Of a stretch of DNA of 64,000 nt, positions 38,506 to 47,974 are shown one piece after another. Positions within the stretch are counted from its first letter, which is position 1, and every line of letters starts with the position of its first letter. The stretch lies in the NCBI RefSeq assembly GCF_014699055.1, contig NZ_JACXAC010000003.1:310001-374000 (forward strand). The letters run 5' to 3'. Position numbers and translations under genes: made by a program. Source of the DNA: Hymenobacter armeniacus (GTDB taxonomy: Bacteria; Bacteroidota; Bacteroidia; Cytophagales; Hymenobacteraceae). The notes under the pieces are model-generated. The model worked only from the letters and a program-made list of their open reading frames with translations, made no database searches and was not told the origin of the DNA.

Positions 38506-39258
38506 ATGAGCCAACCCGCCCTGCCGCCCCTGCGCACCATCGCCGTCGACGACGAACCCCTGGCCCTGGGCCTGGTGGTGTCGTTCATTCAGAAAACGCC
38601 GTTTCTGGAGCTGGTGGGCAAGTTTGGCAGCGCCGTGGAAGCCCTCAAGTACCTGCACGAGCACCCCGGCGCCGTCGACCTGGCCTTCCTCGACATTCAG
38701 ATGCAGGAGCTCAACGGCCTGGAGCTGGCCCGGGTGCTGGGCCCCACCGGCCCGCGTGTCATCTTCACCACGGCCTTCAGCCAGTACGCGCTGGACGGCT
38801 ACCGCGTCGACGCCCTCGACTACCTCGTTAAGCCCTTCAACTACGAAGAATTCCTGCGTGCCGCCGGCAAGGCCCGCGCCTACGCCGAGCTCACCTCCCA
38901 GCACGCCAGCGCCCCCGCCGCCACCGGCCCCGAGGAGGAAGAGTACCTGTTCCTGAAAGCCGAATACCAGCTGGTGCGCGTCGCGCTGAGCGACATTCTC
39001 TACGTGGAAGGCCTGAAGGACTACGTGAAAGTGCACCTCAAAAGCACGCCCCGCGCCCTGCTTTCTCTCATGAGCCTCAAGGCCATGGAGGAAAAATTGC
39101 CCACCCGGCGCTTCATGCGCATCCACCGCTCGTTCATCGTGGCGCTCGACAAGATTGAGGCCGTGCGCCGCCTCACCGTCCAGATTGGCGCCATCACCAT
39201 CCCGGTGGGCGACCAGTACAAGGACGCCTTCCTGCAGTTCCTCAGCCGCTGGACCTGA
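38506..39258 (+). CDS. LytTR-family response regulator
   Basis: 250 residues. The receiver domain (1-125) has the acidic pair in AVDDEP, phosphoacceptor D63 in LAFLDIQM, the switch T in IFTTAF and the lysine of LVKPF. An Ala/Pro/Glu-rich linker leads to a LytTR DNA-binding domain (about 148-250: LSDILYVEGLKDYVKVHL, RRFMRIHRSFIV). It is the partner of the kinase 63 bases upstream. No LytTR target repeat was identified nearby, so the regulon is unknown. Confidence 0.95.
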   Translation: MSQPALPPLRTIAVDDEPLALGLVVSFIQKTPFLELVGKFGSAVEALKYLHEHPGAVDLAFLDIQMQELNGLELARVLGPTGPRVIFTTAFSQYALDGYRVDALDYLVKPFNYEEFLRAAGKARAYAELTSQHASAPAATGPEEEEYLFLKAEYQLVRVALSDILYVEGLKDYVKVHLKSTPRALLSLMSLKAMEEKLPTRRFMRIHRSFIVALDKIEAVRRLTVQIGAITIPVGDQYKDAFLQFLSRWT

Positions 39259-39326
39259 TACCGAATTCGTGTTAATGGCACGTCAGCCGAGCGCAGCCGA
39301 AGCAGCTCGCAGGAATCGTCCTACTG

Positions 39327-39446
39327 TGACGCCTCACCCCCTGACCCCCTCTCCCCAAGGAGAGGGGACACCGGTTTTGCTCCGAGCGAAATCGTCAGGC
39401 TCCCCTCTCCCTGTGGAGAGGGGCCGGGGGTGAGGCGTCACGTCAC
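39327..39446. repeat. MITE/REP-like palindromic repeat, copy C
   Basis: The left end (GTGACGCCTCACCCCCTGAC) and right end (GGGGCCGGGGGTGAGGCGTC) are inverted copies, like copies A and B. The interior carries CTCTCCC/GGGAGAGG stems and ACCGGTTTT. It occupies most of the 301-base gap (39259-39559) between the response regulator and the glycosyltransferase; the rest of the gap shows nothing recognisable. Confidence 0.75.
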
Positions 39447-39559
39447 CACGAAGCACGCGAGCTGTCTCGGCAAGCTCGACATGCGCTCTAACCACTACTG
39501 CCCTCGCCCTGCCGCTTTCTGCCGCGCTGCCCGCTACTCTTTGCCTGTCTTTCTGAGCT

Positions 39560-40831
39560 ATGACCCCACACTTCATCACCGGGAACTCCGTTCTCGGCCG
39601 GGACGCCCGTGCCCCGGAATCGCGGCCGCAGCTCGCGGTGCTTTGCCTCTCCGGCAGCCTGGGCGGCCTCGAACTCAACAGCCTGAAGTTTACCGGCTGG
39701 ATGCAGGAGCGCGGCTGGCGCATCACCTTCGTTGCGCCGCCGGCCACGCCGCTGGCCCACTGGGCCGAAGAGTGGTTTGTGCCCTTGGAAACCCTGCGGG
39801 TGCGCCGCGGGCTGGCCATGCCCCTGGCCGCCTGGGAGTTGAAAACGCTGCTGGAGCGCCTGCAGGTTGAAATGCTGGTGGTGACGCAAAACAAGGACCT
39901 GGCCCTGGCCACCTTGGTGAAGGGCCTGATGGGCGGGCGCCTGCGCGTCATCTACCAGCAGCACATGCAGTTGGGGCGGCCCAAGCGCGGGCTGGTGCAC
40001 ACGCTGCGCTTTCGGCAGCTCGACGCCTGGCTGACGCCCTTGCCCGGCCTGGCCCGCGAAGTGGCCCGCCGCACCCGCCTCGATGCCCGCAAGCTGCACG
40101 TGGTGCCGTTGGGCCTGCCGCTGGAGCAGTTTGCGCCGCACCGCCGCACCGCCGCCGAAGCCCGTCAGGAGCTGGGCCTGCCCTTAGAAGGGCGGCTGCT
40201 GGGCATCCTGGGCCGGTTCGACGCCGGCAAAGGGCAGGACTTTGTGATTGAGGCCCTGCACCACCTGCGCACCCGGCTGGGCCGCAAGGCCAGCCTAGTC
40301 ATCATGGGCGAGCCCACCCGCAACGAGGGCGACGCCTACCTGCGCCAGCTGCAGGCCCAGGTGCAGCGCCTGGGCCTGGAAGGCCAGGTGCATTTCCGGG
40401 GCTTCCGGGCCAACCCCGCCGTGTTCTACCAGGCCATCGACGTGTTTGTGCTGGCTTCCGAAAACGAGACCTACGGCATGGTGACCCTCGAAGCCATGGC
40501 CGCCGGCGTGCCCGTGGTGGCCGCCGCCACCGGCGGCACCGTGGAGTTGGTGCAGCACGGCCACACCGGCCTGCTCTACCTGCACCGCGACGTGGCCGCC
40601 TGCGCCCGCTCCATTCGCCGCTGCCTCGACGACGCCCCCGCCACCCGGCAGCGCGTGGAGCGCGCCCGGCTGGACCGCTGGCGCTACTCGCACCAGCGCC
40701 AGTGCGCCCTCACCGAAGACGTGCTGGCTGGGCTCGGCCCGCGCCCGGCCTCCGTGCCTGCGCTGCCCGCCAACGCCCGCCGCGCCGCGACGCTGCACGC
40801 TGCGTTTGCGCCCGTGCTGGTGCCTTCGTGA
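39560..40831 (+). CDS. GT4-family glycosyltransferase
   Basis: 423 residues with a GT-B fold and no signal peptide. The N-terminal half starts with a basic, poorly conserved stretch and then LAVLCLSGSLGGLELNSLKF. The C-terminal half has LLGILGRFDAGKGQDFVIEAL and the donor-site E-x7-E motif in ASENETYGMVTLEAMAAGVPVVA. It transfers a sugar from a nucleotide donor, perhaps to lipid, polysaccharide or a secreted protein, at the cytoplasmic face. Neighbours give no pathway clue, as it stands alone between two intergenic regions. Confidence 0.9.
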   Translation: MTPHFITGNSVLGRDARAPESRPQLAVLCLSGSLGGLELNSLKFTGWMQERGWRITFVAPPATPLAHWAEEWFVPLETLRVRRGLAMPLAAWELKTLLERLQVEMLVVTQNKDLALATLVKGLMGGRLRVIYQQHMQLGRPKRGLVHTLRFRQLDAWLTPLPGLAREVARRTRLDARKLHVVPLGLPLEQFAPHRRTAAEARQELGLPLEGRLLGILGRFDAGKGQDFVIEALHHLRTRLGRKASLVIMGEPTRNEGDAYLRQLQAQVQRLGLEGQVHFRGFRANPAVFYQAIDVFVLASENETYGMVTLEAMAAGVPVVAAATGGTVELVQHGHTGLLYLHRDVAACARSIRRCLDDAPATRQRVERARLDRWRYSHQRQCALTEDVLAGLGPRPASVPALPANARRAATLHAAFAPVLVPS

Positions 40832-41251
40832 GAAAAAGTGCGCCCGGCACGTACCGGCATAAGTCCTGCCATTCTCAACCGGATGGGCGCGTGGGGTGTG
40901 GCCACCCACCCAGCGGATTGCCGCCGCTGGCAGCAGCGCCCCGCCCAACCACCGGAGCCGGAATGGCAGGCACCATCGTGAGAAGCATGCCACCGGCCCG
41001 CCCGGCCGCTTGCTTACCCCCAAAAAGCTTTCGCCCCGGCGGAGGCTTTTTTTATGGTCGGTGTTTTAAAATGGATTATGCCCTCACAGAATTCCACTGC
41101 CGCACCAGCCGCGGCAATGCCAGTTGCACTGCCTTCGATTGTAACGTTTTGATAACCCCTAGCATGCAATTAGTGCTATAGCGGCTTGGTAACTTTACCG
41201 TCAGTGCGCCCACCCAGTGGCATTTCATTTACCCCTTTAAACTCGTTGTTT
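40832..41251. other. Gap between glycosyltransferase and adhesin genes
   Basis: The gap holds the terminator at 41022-41053 and then an AT-richer stretch that should contain the adhesin promoter; TAACTTTA at 41189-41196 is one base off TAnnTTTG but lacks a matching -33. The first 190 bases have no recognisable gene, and no tRNA T-loop motif was found. Confidence 0.45.
41022..41053 (+). terminator. Intrinsic terminator before the adhesin gene
   Basis: AAAAAGC and GCTTTTT flank an inner CGCC/GGCG stem with a two-base loop, followed by a run of T. The flanking A and T runs suit both directions. It lies about 190 bases after the glycosyltransferase stop. Confidence 0.75.
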
Positions 41252-44200
41252 ATGCAGCAAACCCCTACTGTTTTTACATCCTCAACCAGCCGCGTAATGG
41301 CGCTGCTGCTGATGTTACTGTTTCCGCTGATGGGGTGGGGGCAAGCGACATTACCAATTAGCTATCAAGGTACTTGGGCCAATGGCCTTCCAACTGGATG
41401 GACACAAACAGGCTTAGGTACTGACTATGCATCAGAGTTATCTGGCAGTGCATCAGGGGGCACCGCAAAGTTTGATACGCAAGGTGACCAACTGGTAGTC
41501 AACTTCACGGGTGCTGCTGGTTCGTTGAGTTTCGCTTCAAAGGCGAATGGCAGTGGCACTGGAACTACAGTTTTCACAGCAGAGGAATCAGATGATGGCG
41601 TTACATATACCGCGCTGGTTACTATCAATAATCCTTCTACCGCTACAGCTGGAACAATTTCATCGGGTACTCCTAAGACGTCTACCCGATATATACGCTT
41701 TGTCCTTACAACCAAAATTTCCGGTGTGAACGTTGGGCTTGACAACGTTCAATTAGCTGCCCCTAGCGCCACCATCACGGCAACCGGTGTGGCCCCGGCA
41801 ACTGTGTGCGCCGGTAGCAGCACCACCGTCAACTTTTCTTACACCGGCAGCCCCACGTCTATCTCCGGGGTTCTGTCCAACGCTTCGGGCAGCTTTGCCA
41901 GCGGCACCACGGCCCTGACCGGCACGGCCACGACGAGCGGCGGCACGGGCAGCATTCCGTTCACCATCCCGGCCACGGTGGCCGGCGGCACGGGCTACAA
42001 AATACGCGTGAACGCAAGCGGCGTGACCGGCACCGGCGACCAGTCCCTGACCATCAACAACGTGGCCGTGGCCCCCTCCGGCCTCCAAACCATTAGCATA
42101 AACACCAACGGGACCGACCTGGTAGCTACCGAAACGCCCGCGGGCAACTTCTCCAGCCGCGAGTGGTTTTACGGCACTACTTCGGGCAGCCACCTCACTG
42201 CCACCGGCGTCACGGGCAATACTTACACCCCGAACTTTGCCGCCATTGGCACTTACTATGTGGTGGCCAAATCGACTTTTGCAACCTGCGGCCCCATCAC
42301 TAGCAACGAGGTACGCATTGACGTAACGGCCCCCACGCCCACCATTACGGTGTCGCCCACGGCCGCGCTCACGTTTTCTACCAACGCCGGCACCCCGTCT
42401 AACGAGCAGTTTTACACGGTGCGCGGCGATAACCTGACCGCCGACCTGACCGTGACGGCCCCCACGGGCTACGAAATCAGCCTGGCTTCCGGCACCTACA
42501 CCGGCACGGGCGCCAATACCCTTACGCTCACCCAAACGGGCGGCACGGTGGCCAGCACCACTATCTACGTGCGCATGCTGGGCACCGGCACGGGCACCGT
42601 GGCCGGCAACATTACGCACATCAGCAGCGGCGCTACCACCAAGAACGTGGCCCTGACGGGTACCATCATTCCCGTCATCACGCCCTCCACGGCGGGGCCG
42701 CTCACCTTTGCCACCACCGCGGGCACGGCTTCCGCTGCGCAATCCTACACGGTGAGCGGAGCCGGCCTCACGGCTAACATCCTGGTGACGGCGCCTACCG
42801 GCTACGAAGTTTCGAAGACCAGCGCCACGGCGAGCTTTGCCGCCACCCAAACCCTCACGCCAACGGGCGGCACGGTGGCTAGCACTACCATTTACGTGCG
42901 CATGACCGGCGCGGGAGTGGGCACGGTGGCCGGCAACGTAGCACATGCCAGCACCAACGCCACCACGCAAAACGTGGCCGTGACCGGCACCATCACGCCG
43001 GTTATTACCACGTCCACGGCCGGCCCGCTGACTTTCAGCACCATCACCGGCACGGCTTCGGCTTCGCAAACCTATAACGTGAGCGGCGCCGGCCTTGGCG
43101 CCGACCTCGTGCTCACGGCTCCTGCGGGCTACGAGATTTCGAAAAACGGAACTGGCGGCGCTTACGCCAGCAGCCAGGCCCTCACGCCGACGGCGGCCGG
43201 CGCGGTGGCCAGCACGGCCATTTACGTCCGCCTGGCGGCCTCTGCCCCGGCGGGGGCTTACGGCACGGCCGGTGCTCCCGTTCAGCTAACGCACACCAGC
43301 CCCGGCGCCGCGCAAAAAGATGTGGACCTGGTGGGCACGGTGTCGCCGCAGCCCGTTGTGAGTGTCACGCCGGCTGCCCTCAACAGCTTTAGCACCACCC
43401 AGCTCACGCCTTCGGCGGCGCAGTCGTACACCCTCAGCGGCACCGACCTCGTGGGCGCCGTGACCGTCACTGCTCCTTCTGGCTACGAAGTATCGCAAAC
43501 CAGTGCCACGGCGGGCTTTGCCCCCACGCAGTCGGTGACGGCCGCCGCGGCCACGACGGGCTTGCCCATTTACGTGCGCCTCACGGGGGCGGCCATTGGC
43601 ACGTTTGGCACGGCGGGCACCCCCGTCAACGTGACCAACGCCAGCGCCAGCGCTACCACCAAGAACGTAGCCGTGAACGGCAGCGTGACGACCCCGCCGT
43701 TCCTGGCCACCTACTCCATGGCAAGCACCACGGGCACGGCAGGGTCGGTCGCCGTAACCAGCAAAGACCCTGGCATCAGCGCTGCTGCCAACCTCACGCG
43801 CGGCTCGGGCATCAGCACCTCGGGGCTGAGCAACGCGGCCGGCCTGTACGGCGGTGCAGGTTGGGGCACCACGGCCACCCTGACAGCGGCCCAAACCGGT
43901 AACAAATTCTTTGCGTTTGCCATTACGCCCGCCTTCGGCAGCCTCGCCAACGTGAGCAGCGTGGTCGCCAATGCTTATCGCACCAGCACGGCTCCGGCCA
44001 CGGTCGAATTGCTGTACAGCTTCAGCAGCGACTTCTCCAATCCCGTTTCGGTGGGAAGCCAAGGCGTGTCGGGCCTCGCTTCGCCGGGTTCGCCGATTAG
44101 CTTCGCTTCGATGCCGACGGCGCTGCAGGGCGTATCCAGTCCCATTTATTTCCGCCTCTACGGCTATAGTAGCACCGGCGGCAACTTCTATTTCCTCGAC

Positions 44201-47200
44201 AATGGCGCCGCCCTGGGCTTGGTAGTGAACGGTACTACTTCGCCATCGCCGGTGCCGCTCATTGCCACGGGCACCGTCAACCCCTCGGCCGTGTGCGGCG
44301 GCAGCGACGTGCTGGTGAACTACGCTACCGCTGGCCCTGCCTCAACCGGCACATACCAAGTGCAATTGTCAGACGCCAGCGGCAACTTTGCGTCGCCCAG
44401 CACCCTGGCCACCGTTAGCAGCACCGGCACCAGCCTCACGGTCACGGTGCCGGCCTCTACGGCCAGCGGCACCGCCTACAGGGTGCGCGTGGTCAATACC
44501 GACGGCACCGTGGGCACGGCTTCGGCCGCTATCACCGTCGTGAGCAACCCGACGGCCACCGTTGCCCCGGCCGGCCCGCAAACCATTAACGTGGGCACTG
44601 CCGGCGCTACCCTGACCGTGACCGAAACCCCGGCGGCATCGCGCCAGTGGGCTTTCGCGACCATGCCCGGTGGCCCTTACATGCCCATCGGCGGTGCCAC
44701 GGGCACTACCTACGCGCCCACCTTCGCCACGGCCGGTACTTACTATGTAGTGGCGCAATCCACGTTTGCGGCTTGCGCCACGGTTACCAGCGCCGAAGTG
44801 GCTGTGACCGTTACGGTGCCCACCCTCACCCCCACGCCCACGTCGCTCACCGGTTTCATTACCAACACGGGCACCGGTTCGCTGGCGCAAACCTATACTC
44901 TGGTAGGCAGTGGCGTAACGGCGCCCGTCACCGTGACGGCGCCGGCCAACTTTGAAGTATCGTTGGATGGCGTCGCATTCGCCGCCACGGTATCGCCTTC
45001 GGCGGTAGCCGTCAACGCCGGCCAGACCATCTACGTGCGCCTGACGGGTGGCACGCAAGGAAATTTCAGCGGCAACGTACTCAATGCCGTCGGCACTACT
45101 TCGGTGAGCGTAGCGGTGAGCGGTACGGTGCTCACGAACCCCGGCCTGTTGCTGGTGGAAGATGATTTCGACTATACCGGTGCGCTGAACACCCACGGCT
45201 GGACGGGCACTGCCAGTTCGGTTACCAGTGCCGGCAACGTCGCATTGGCCTCGTATCCGCAAGGCGTGGCAGCCACCGGCGCCACGTCTTACAAGGCGAG
45301 CATTGATGGCAACAGCGGGAGTTCGTTGTTTCGCGCGGCCACGGTGCCCGCTGGCACCACCGCCGTGTATGCATCGGCGCTGATAAGCGTTTCCAGCGCC
45401 GAAAACGTGTCGGGCAACGATTACCTCTTTGCTTTCCAATCGGCCAATCCCACCAGCTTCTACGGCCGCGTGACCATTGCCAAAGTGCCGAGCTCTGCCC
45501 CGGTCAAATTCACGTTCAAAATCCGCTTTGCTAGCAGCGACACCGGGCCCACCGTGGAGGCAACGCCCACGCAGTTCAGCGTGAACACGCCCTACTTGCT
45601 GGTGATGAAGATGGAGAATAGCCCGGCCACCGGCAACACCGACCGGTTTAGCCTGTACGTGTTGCCCAGCGGCACCAGCCTCAGCCAGGAGCCCAGCACG
45701 CCGCTGCTCACCATCAATAAAGGCACGAACATTCTGGGCGACGTCAACGGTTTCCTCATTCGGGAAGCCGACGTCAACAACCCGACGTTCAGCATGGACG
45801 GCTTCCGTTTTGCTACCGGCTGGGGTACGGTTGTGGGCAACCCCATTTACAACGCCCCCACCGCCACGGTGAACCCCGGCAGCTACTACAACGTGACCAC
45901 CGACAACAGCAGCCAGCCCACCCAGGGCGGAGCCGTGACGGTGGAAAACCAACTGGCGCTGACCAGCGGCAAGTTCGATTTGAACGGCCAGTCGCTCACG
46001 CTACTCGGCACCGTGGCGGGTGGCGGCACGTTGGCCGGCTCGGCCACCAGCAGCCTTGCGGTACTGGGCACAGGCGCCCTGGGCACGCTCACGTTCGCAC
46101 CGGGTGCCCAAACGCTGAACAACCTGACCCTGAACCGCACCACCAACGGCTCGGCAGTGCTCGGTTCGCCGCTCACGGTGAACGGGGCGCTCACGCTCAC
46201 CAGCGGGGCCCTCACTTCCAGCAGCACCAGCCTGCTCACGCTGGCTTCGGCGGCTACGGTTGCGCCGGTTCTGCCGGCTTCGGGCCCCAACGTTGGGTAC
46301 GTGGACGGCCCGGTGGCTCGCCCGGTGCAAGCCGGCACGTCGGCTACTTCGTTCGTCTTCCCCGTTGGGAAAAGCAGCCATTACCGGCCGATGACGGTGA
46401 ACGTAGCCAGCCAAGCCAACGCCAGCACCTACACCGCCGAGCAAATTGAAGGCAACCCCGGCCAAACTCCGCTGGGCACCGGCAATGGCCTGGGCACGGC
46501 GCCGCTCCAGCGGGTATCGGCCATCCGGTCCTTCAACCTCAGCTCGTCGAATGCCGCCGCTAATGCGGCCGGCACCGTCGCGCTCAGCTTCGGAACCGGC
46601 GACGGCGTAAACGACCCCGCCGATGCCGGCCTGGTCATTGCCGCCCGCAATGCGGCTTTCCCGGCCTGGCAGAACCTGAGCCGTTCGGGCTTCACCGGCG
46701 CCACCACCGGGGCCGGCGGCGCGCCGTCGGTGGGCACGCTCACGTCGGCGCCCATCTCCACCCTGGCCAATGACGCCACGTTTGCCCTGGGAGCCACCAA
46801 CGATATCTCGACCCTCAACTCCTTCCAGGCCATCAACCCGCTACCAGTAGAGCTCAGCCGCTTCGGTGCCCAGCGCCAGGCCGACCAGGCTGTGGCCGTG
46901 TCCTGGACCACCGCCAGCGAGAAGAACGCCGAACGGTTTGAGGTGCAGCGCAGCCGCAATGCCCGCGATTTTGTGACCGTGGCCACTACCAAGGCCCAAG
47001 GCACCAGCAGCAAAGCCACGGCCTACACCGTGCTCGACAAGTCGGCCCCGGCCGGCCTGCTCTACTACCGCCTGCGGCAGGTTGATAACGACGGCACCGC
47101 GGCCTTCTCGCCGGTGGTCACGGTGGCTGGCGGCAGCGAAACCGTCAAGGTGCTGCTCTACCCCAACCCCACAAGTACCAGCATCAGCTTCATTGCCGAG

Positions 47201-47368
47201 GCCGCCACGCCTTACCGCGTGCTCAACCAAGTAGGCCAGGTGCTGCTGCAAGGCACCACCGAAGCCGGCACGGCCAAAGTAGCCGTCGACAAGCTGCCCG
47301 CCGGCCTGTACCTGCTGGAGCTGCAAACGCCCGCTGGCCGCAGCGTGCAGAAGTTCGAGAAGCAGTAA
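41252..47368 (+). CDS. Large T9SS-secreted repeat protein (adhesin-like)
   Basis: 2038 residues from ATG 41252, giving a signal peptide MQQTPTVF through PLMGWGQ. An N-terminal beta-sandwich (about 30-170) is followed by Ig-like sections and five copies of a roughly 110-residue beta repeat (about residues 360-812 and 1188-1293) with core motifs such as VTAPTGYEVS and TIYVRMTG. A concanavalin-like region (about 1300-1530) and further beta-rich sequence follow. The C-terminus (about 1965-2038: LLYPNPTSTSISF to AGRSVQKFEKQ) is a type IX secretion sorting domain, so the protein is exported and probably surface-attached. No catalytic residues were recognised. The first 500 bases of the gene are AT-richer than the rest. 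Confidence 0.88.
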   Translation: MQQTPTVFTSSTSRVMALLLMLLFPLMGWGQATLPISYQGTWANGLPTGWTQTGLGTDYASELSGSASGGTAKFDTQGDQLVVNFTGAAGSLSFASKANGSGTGTTVFTAEESDDGVTYTALVTINNPSTATAGTISSGTPKTSTRYIRFVLTTKISGVNVGLDNVQLAAPSATITATGVAPATVCAGSSTTVNFSYTGSPTSISGVLSNASGSFASGTTALTGTATTSGGTGSIPFTIPATVAGGTGYKIRVNASGVTGTGDQSLTINNVAVAPSGLQTISINTNGTDLVATETPAGNFSSREWFYGTTSGSHLTATGVTGNTYTPNFAAIGTYYVVAKSTFATCGPITSNEVRIDVTAPTPTITVSPTAALTFSTNAGTPSNEQFYTVRGDNLTADLTVTAPTGYEISLASGTYTGTGANTLTLTQTGGTVASTTIYVRMLGTGTGTVAGNITHISSGATTKNVALTGTIIPVITPSTAGPLTFATTAGTASAAQSYTVSGAGLTANILVTAPTGYEVSKTSATASFAATQTLTPTGGTVASTTIYVRMTGAGVGTVAGNVAHASTNATTQNVAVTGTITPVITTSTAGPLTFSTITGTASASQTYNVSGAGLGADLVLTAPAGYEISKNGTGGAYASSQALTPTAAGAVASTAIYVRLAASAPAGAYGTAGAPVQLTHTSPGAAQKDVDLVGTVSPQPVVSVTPAALNSFSTTQLTPSAAQSYTLSGTDLVGAVTVTAPSGYEVSQTSATAGFAPTQSVTAAAATTGLPIYVRLTGAAIGTFGTAGTPVNVTNASASATTKNVAVNGSVTTPPFLATYSMASTTGTAGSVAVTSKDPGISAAANLTRGSGISTSGLSNAAGLYGGAGWGTTATLTAAQTGNKFFAFAITPAFGSLANVSSVVANAYRTSTAPATVELLYSFSSDFSNPVSVGSQGVSGLASPGSPISFASMPTALQGVSSPIYFRLYGYSSTGGNFYFLDNGAALGLVVNGTTSPSPVPLIATGTVNPSAVCGGSDVLVNYATAGPASTGTYQVQLSDASGNFASPSTLATVSSTGTSLTVTVPASTASGTAYRVRVVNTDGTVGTASAAITVVSNPTATVAPAGPQTINVGTAGATLTVTETPAASRQWAFATMPGGPYMPIGGATGTTYAPTFATAGTYYVVAQSTFAACATVTSAEVAVTVTVPTLTPTPTSLTGFITNTGTGSLAQTYTLVGSGVTAPVTVTAPANFEVSLDGVAFAATVSPSAVAVNAGQTIYVRLTGGTQGNFSGNVLNAVGTTSVSVAVSGTVLTNPGLLLVEDDFDYTGALNTHGWTGTASSVTSAGNVALASYPQGVAATGATSYKASIDGNSGSSLFRAATVPAGTTAVYASALISVSSAENVSGNDYLFAFQSANPTSFYGRVTIAKVPSSAPVKFTFKIRFASSDTGPTVEATPTQFSVNTPYLLVMKMENSPATGNTDRFSLYVLPSGTSLSQEPSTPLLTINKGTNILGDVNGFLIREADVNNPTFSMDGFRFATGWGTVVGNPIYNAPTATVNPGSYYNVTTDNSSQPTQGGAVTVENQLALTSGKFDLNGQSLTLLGTVAGGGTLAGSATSSLAVLGTGALGTLTFAPGAQTLNNLTLNRTTNGSAVLGSPLTVNGALTLTSGALTSSSTSLLTLASAATVAPVLPASGPNVGYVDGPVARPVQAGTSATSFVFPVGKSSHYRPMTVNVASQANASTYTAEQIEGNPGQTPLGTGNGLGTAPLQRVSAIRSFNLSSSNAAANAAGTVALSFGTGDGVNDPADAGLVIAARNAAFPAWQNLSRSGFTGATTGAGGAPSVGTLTSAPISTLANDATFALGATNDISTLNSFQAINPLPVELSRFGAQRQADQAVAVSWTTASEKNAERFEVQRSRNARDFVTVATTKAQGTSSKATAYTVLDKSAPAGLLYYRLRQVDNDGTAAFSPVVTVAGGSETVKVLLYPNPTSTSISFIAEAATPYRVLNQVGQVLLQGTTEAGTAKVAVDKLPAGLYLLELQTPAGRSVQKFEKQ
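42331..45130 (+). repeat. Internal repeats in the adhesin gene
   Basis: Four adjoining units begin near 42331, 42665, 42991 and 43340, and a fifth, more diverged, spans about 44815-45130. Units 1 and 2 keep near-identical DNA around GGCGGCACGGTGGC and the following TIYVRM codons, which points to recent duplication. Copy number could vary between strains. Confidence 0.75.
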
Positions 47369-47369
47369 T

Positions 47370-47533
47370 CTGAACCACGGATTCGTGCGGATTTTTCGGA
47401 TTCCACGGATTTTGTGGACGTGATGAAAAGAAAAAGGCCTCTCAGTTGAGAGGCCTTTTTTTGGCTGGTACTAGATTTGAGCCGCCTACAAAATCCGTGG
47501 AATTCGAAAAATCCGCACGAATCCGTGGTTCAG
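47370..47533. repeat. Long inverted repeat enclosing a terminator, between adhesin and iscA-like gene
   Basis: 45-base arms at 47370-47414 and 47489-47533 differ at one base; the arm begins CTGAACCACGGATTCGTGCG. The right arm contains the stop codon of the minus-strand iscA-like gene (47530-47532). A separate terminator hairpin sits in the middle. The core resembles repeats common between genes of Bacteroidota. Confidence 0.85.
47431..47462. terminator. Bidirectional terminator between convergent genes
   Basis: A perfect 14-bp stem, AAAAAGGCCTCTCA and its complement, has a two-base GT loop and A/T runs on both sides. It serves the adhesin gene on the plus strand and the isc operon on the minus strand. 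Confidence 0.9.
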
Positions 47534-47856
47534 ACGGAGAAGCTTTCGCCGCAGCCGCACTCGCGCGAGGCATTGGGGTTGTTGAACTGAAAGCCTTTGC
47601 CGTTGAGGCCGTCGGAGAAATCCAGCTCGGTGCCGGCCAGGTAGAGGAAGCTCTTCATGTCGACCACCACGCGCACGCCCTTGTCCTCAAACTCCTGGTC
47701 CATGGGCCGCACTTCGTTGTCGAAGTCGAGCTTGTAGCTCAGGCCCGAGCAGCCGCCGCCGGCCACCGAAGCGCGCAGGCGGTAAGTATCGTCGAGGTGC
47801 GCATCGTGCATCAGGCGCGTCACTTTCTCTTTGGCTTTATCAGAAACGGTAATCAT
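47530..47856 (-). CDS. iscA: HesB/IscA-family iron-sulfur carrier
   Basis: 108 residues, normal for A-type carriers. The three conserved cysteines are present: one in VAGGGCSGLSY and two in the C-terminal RECGCGESF. It accepts iron-sulfur clusters from IscU and passes them to target proteins in the cytoplasm. It is the last gene of a minus-strand unit with iscS, iscU and an unknown gene. IscA, ErpA and SufA cannot be told apart from sequence alone; the symbol is by context. The stop codon is inside an inverted repeat. Confidence 0.92.
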   Translation of the reverse strand: MITVSDKAKEKVTRLMHDAHLDDTYRLRASVAGGGCSGLSYKLDFDNEVRPMDQEFEDKGVRVVVDMKSFLYLAGTELDFSDGLNGKGFQFNNPNASRECGCGESFSV

Positions 47857-47974
47857 GGCAATAGGAGAGGGCAGGCCTCGCTTAGCTAACAGGAATGGAA
47901 GCGCAATTTAGACAAATTATAAACAAGGATGAGGAATCCTTTGTTCAATCCGGCTGCCGCAAGGGCGGTTCCTT

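Noticed and set aside
40832..41020. Possible tRNA or small RNA gene after the glycosyltransferase
   Set aside because: No T-loop motif, acceptor stem or cloverleaf could be recognised; only the later terminator is convincing.
42331..45130. Regular repeats that could suggest a CRISPR array
   Set aside because: The period is about 330 bases, inside an open reading frame, and the repeats encode protein domains.
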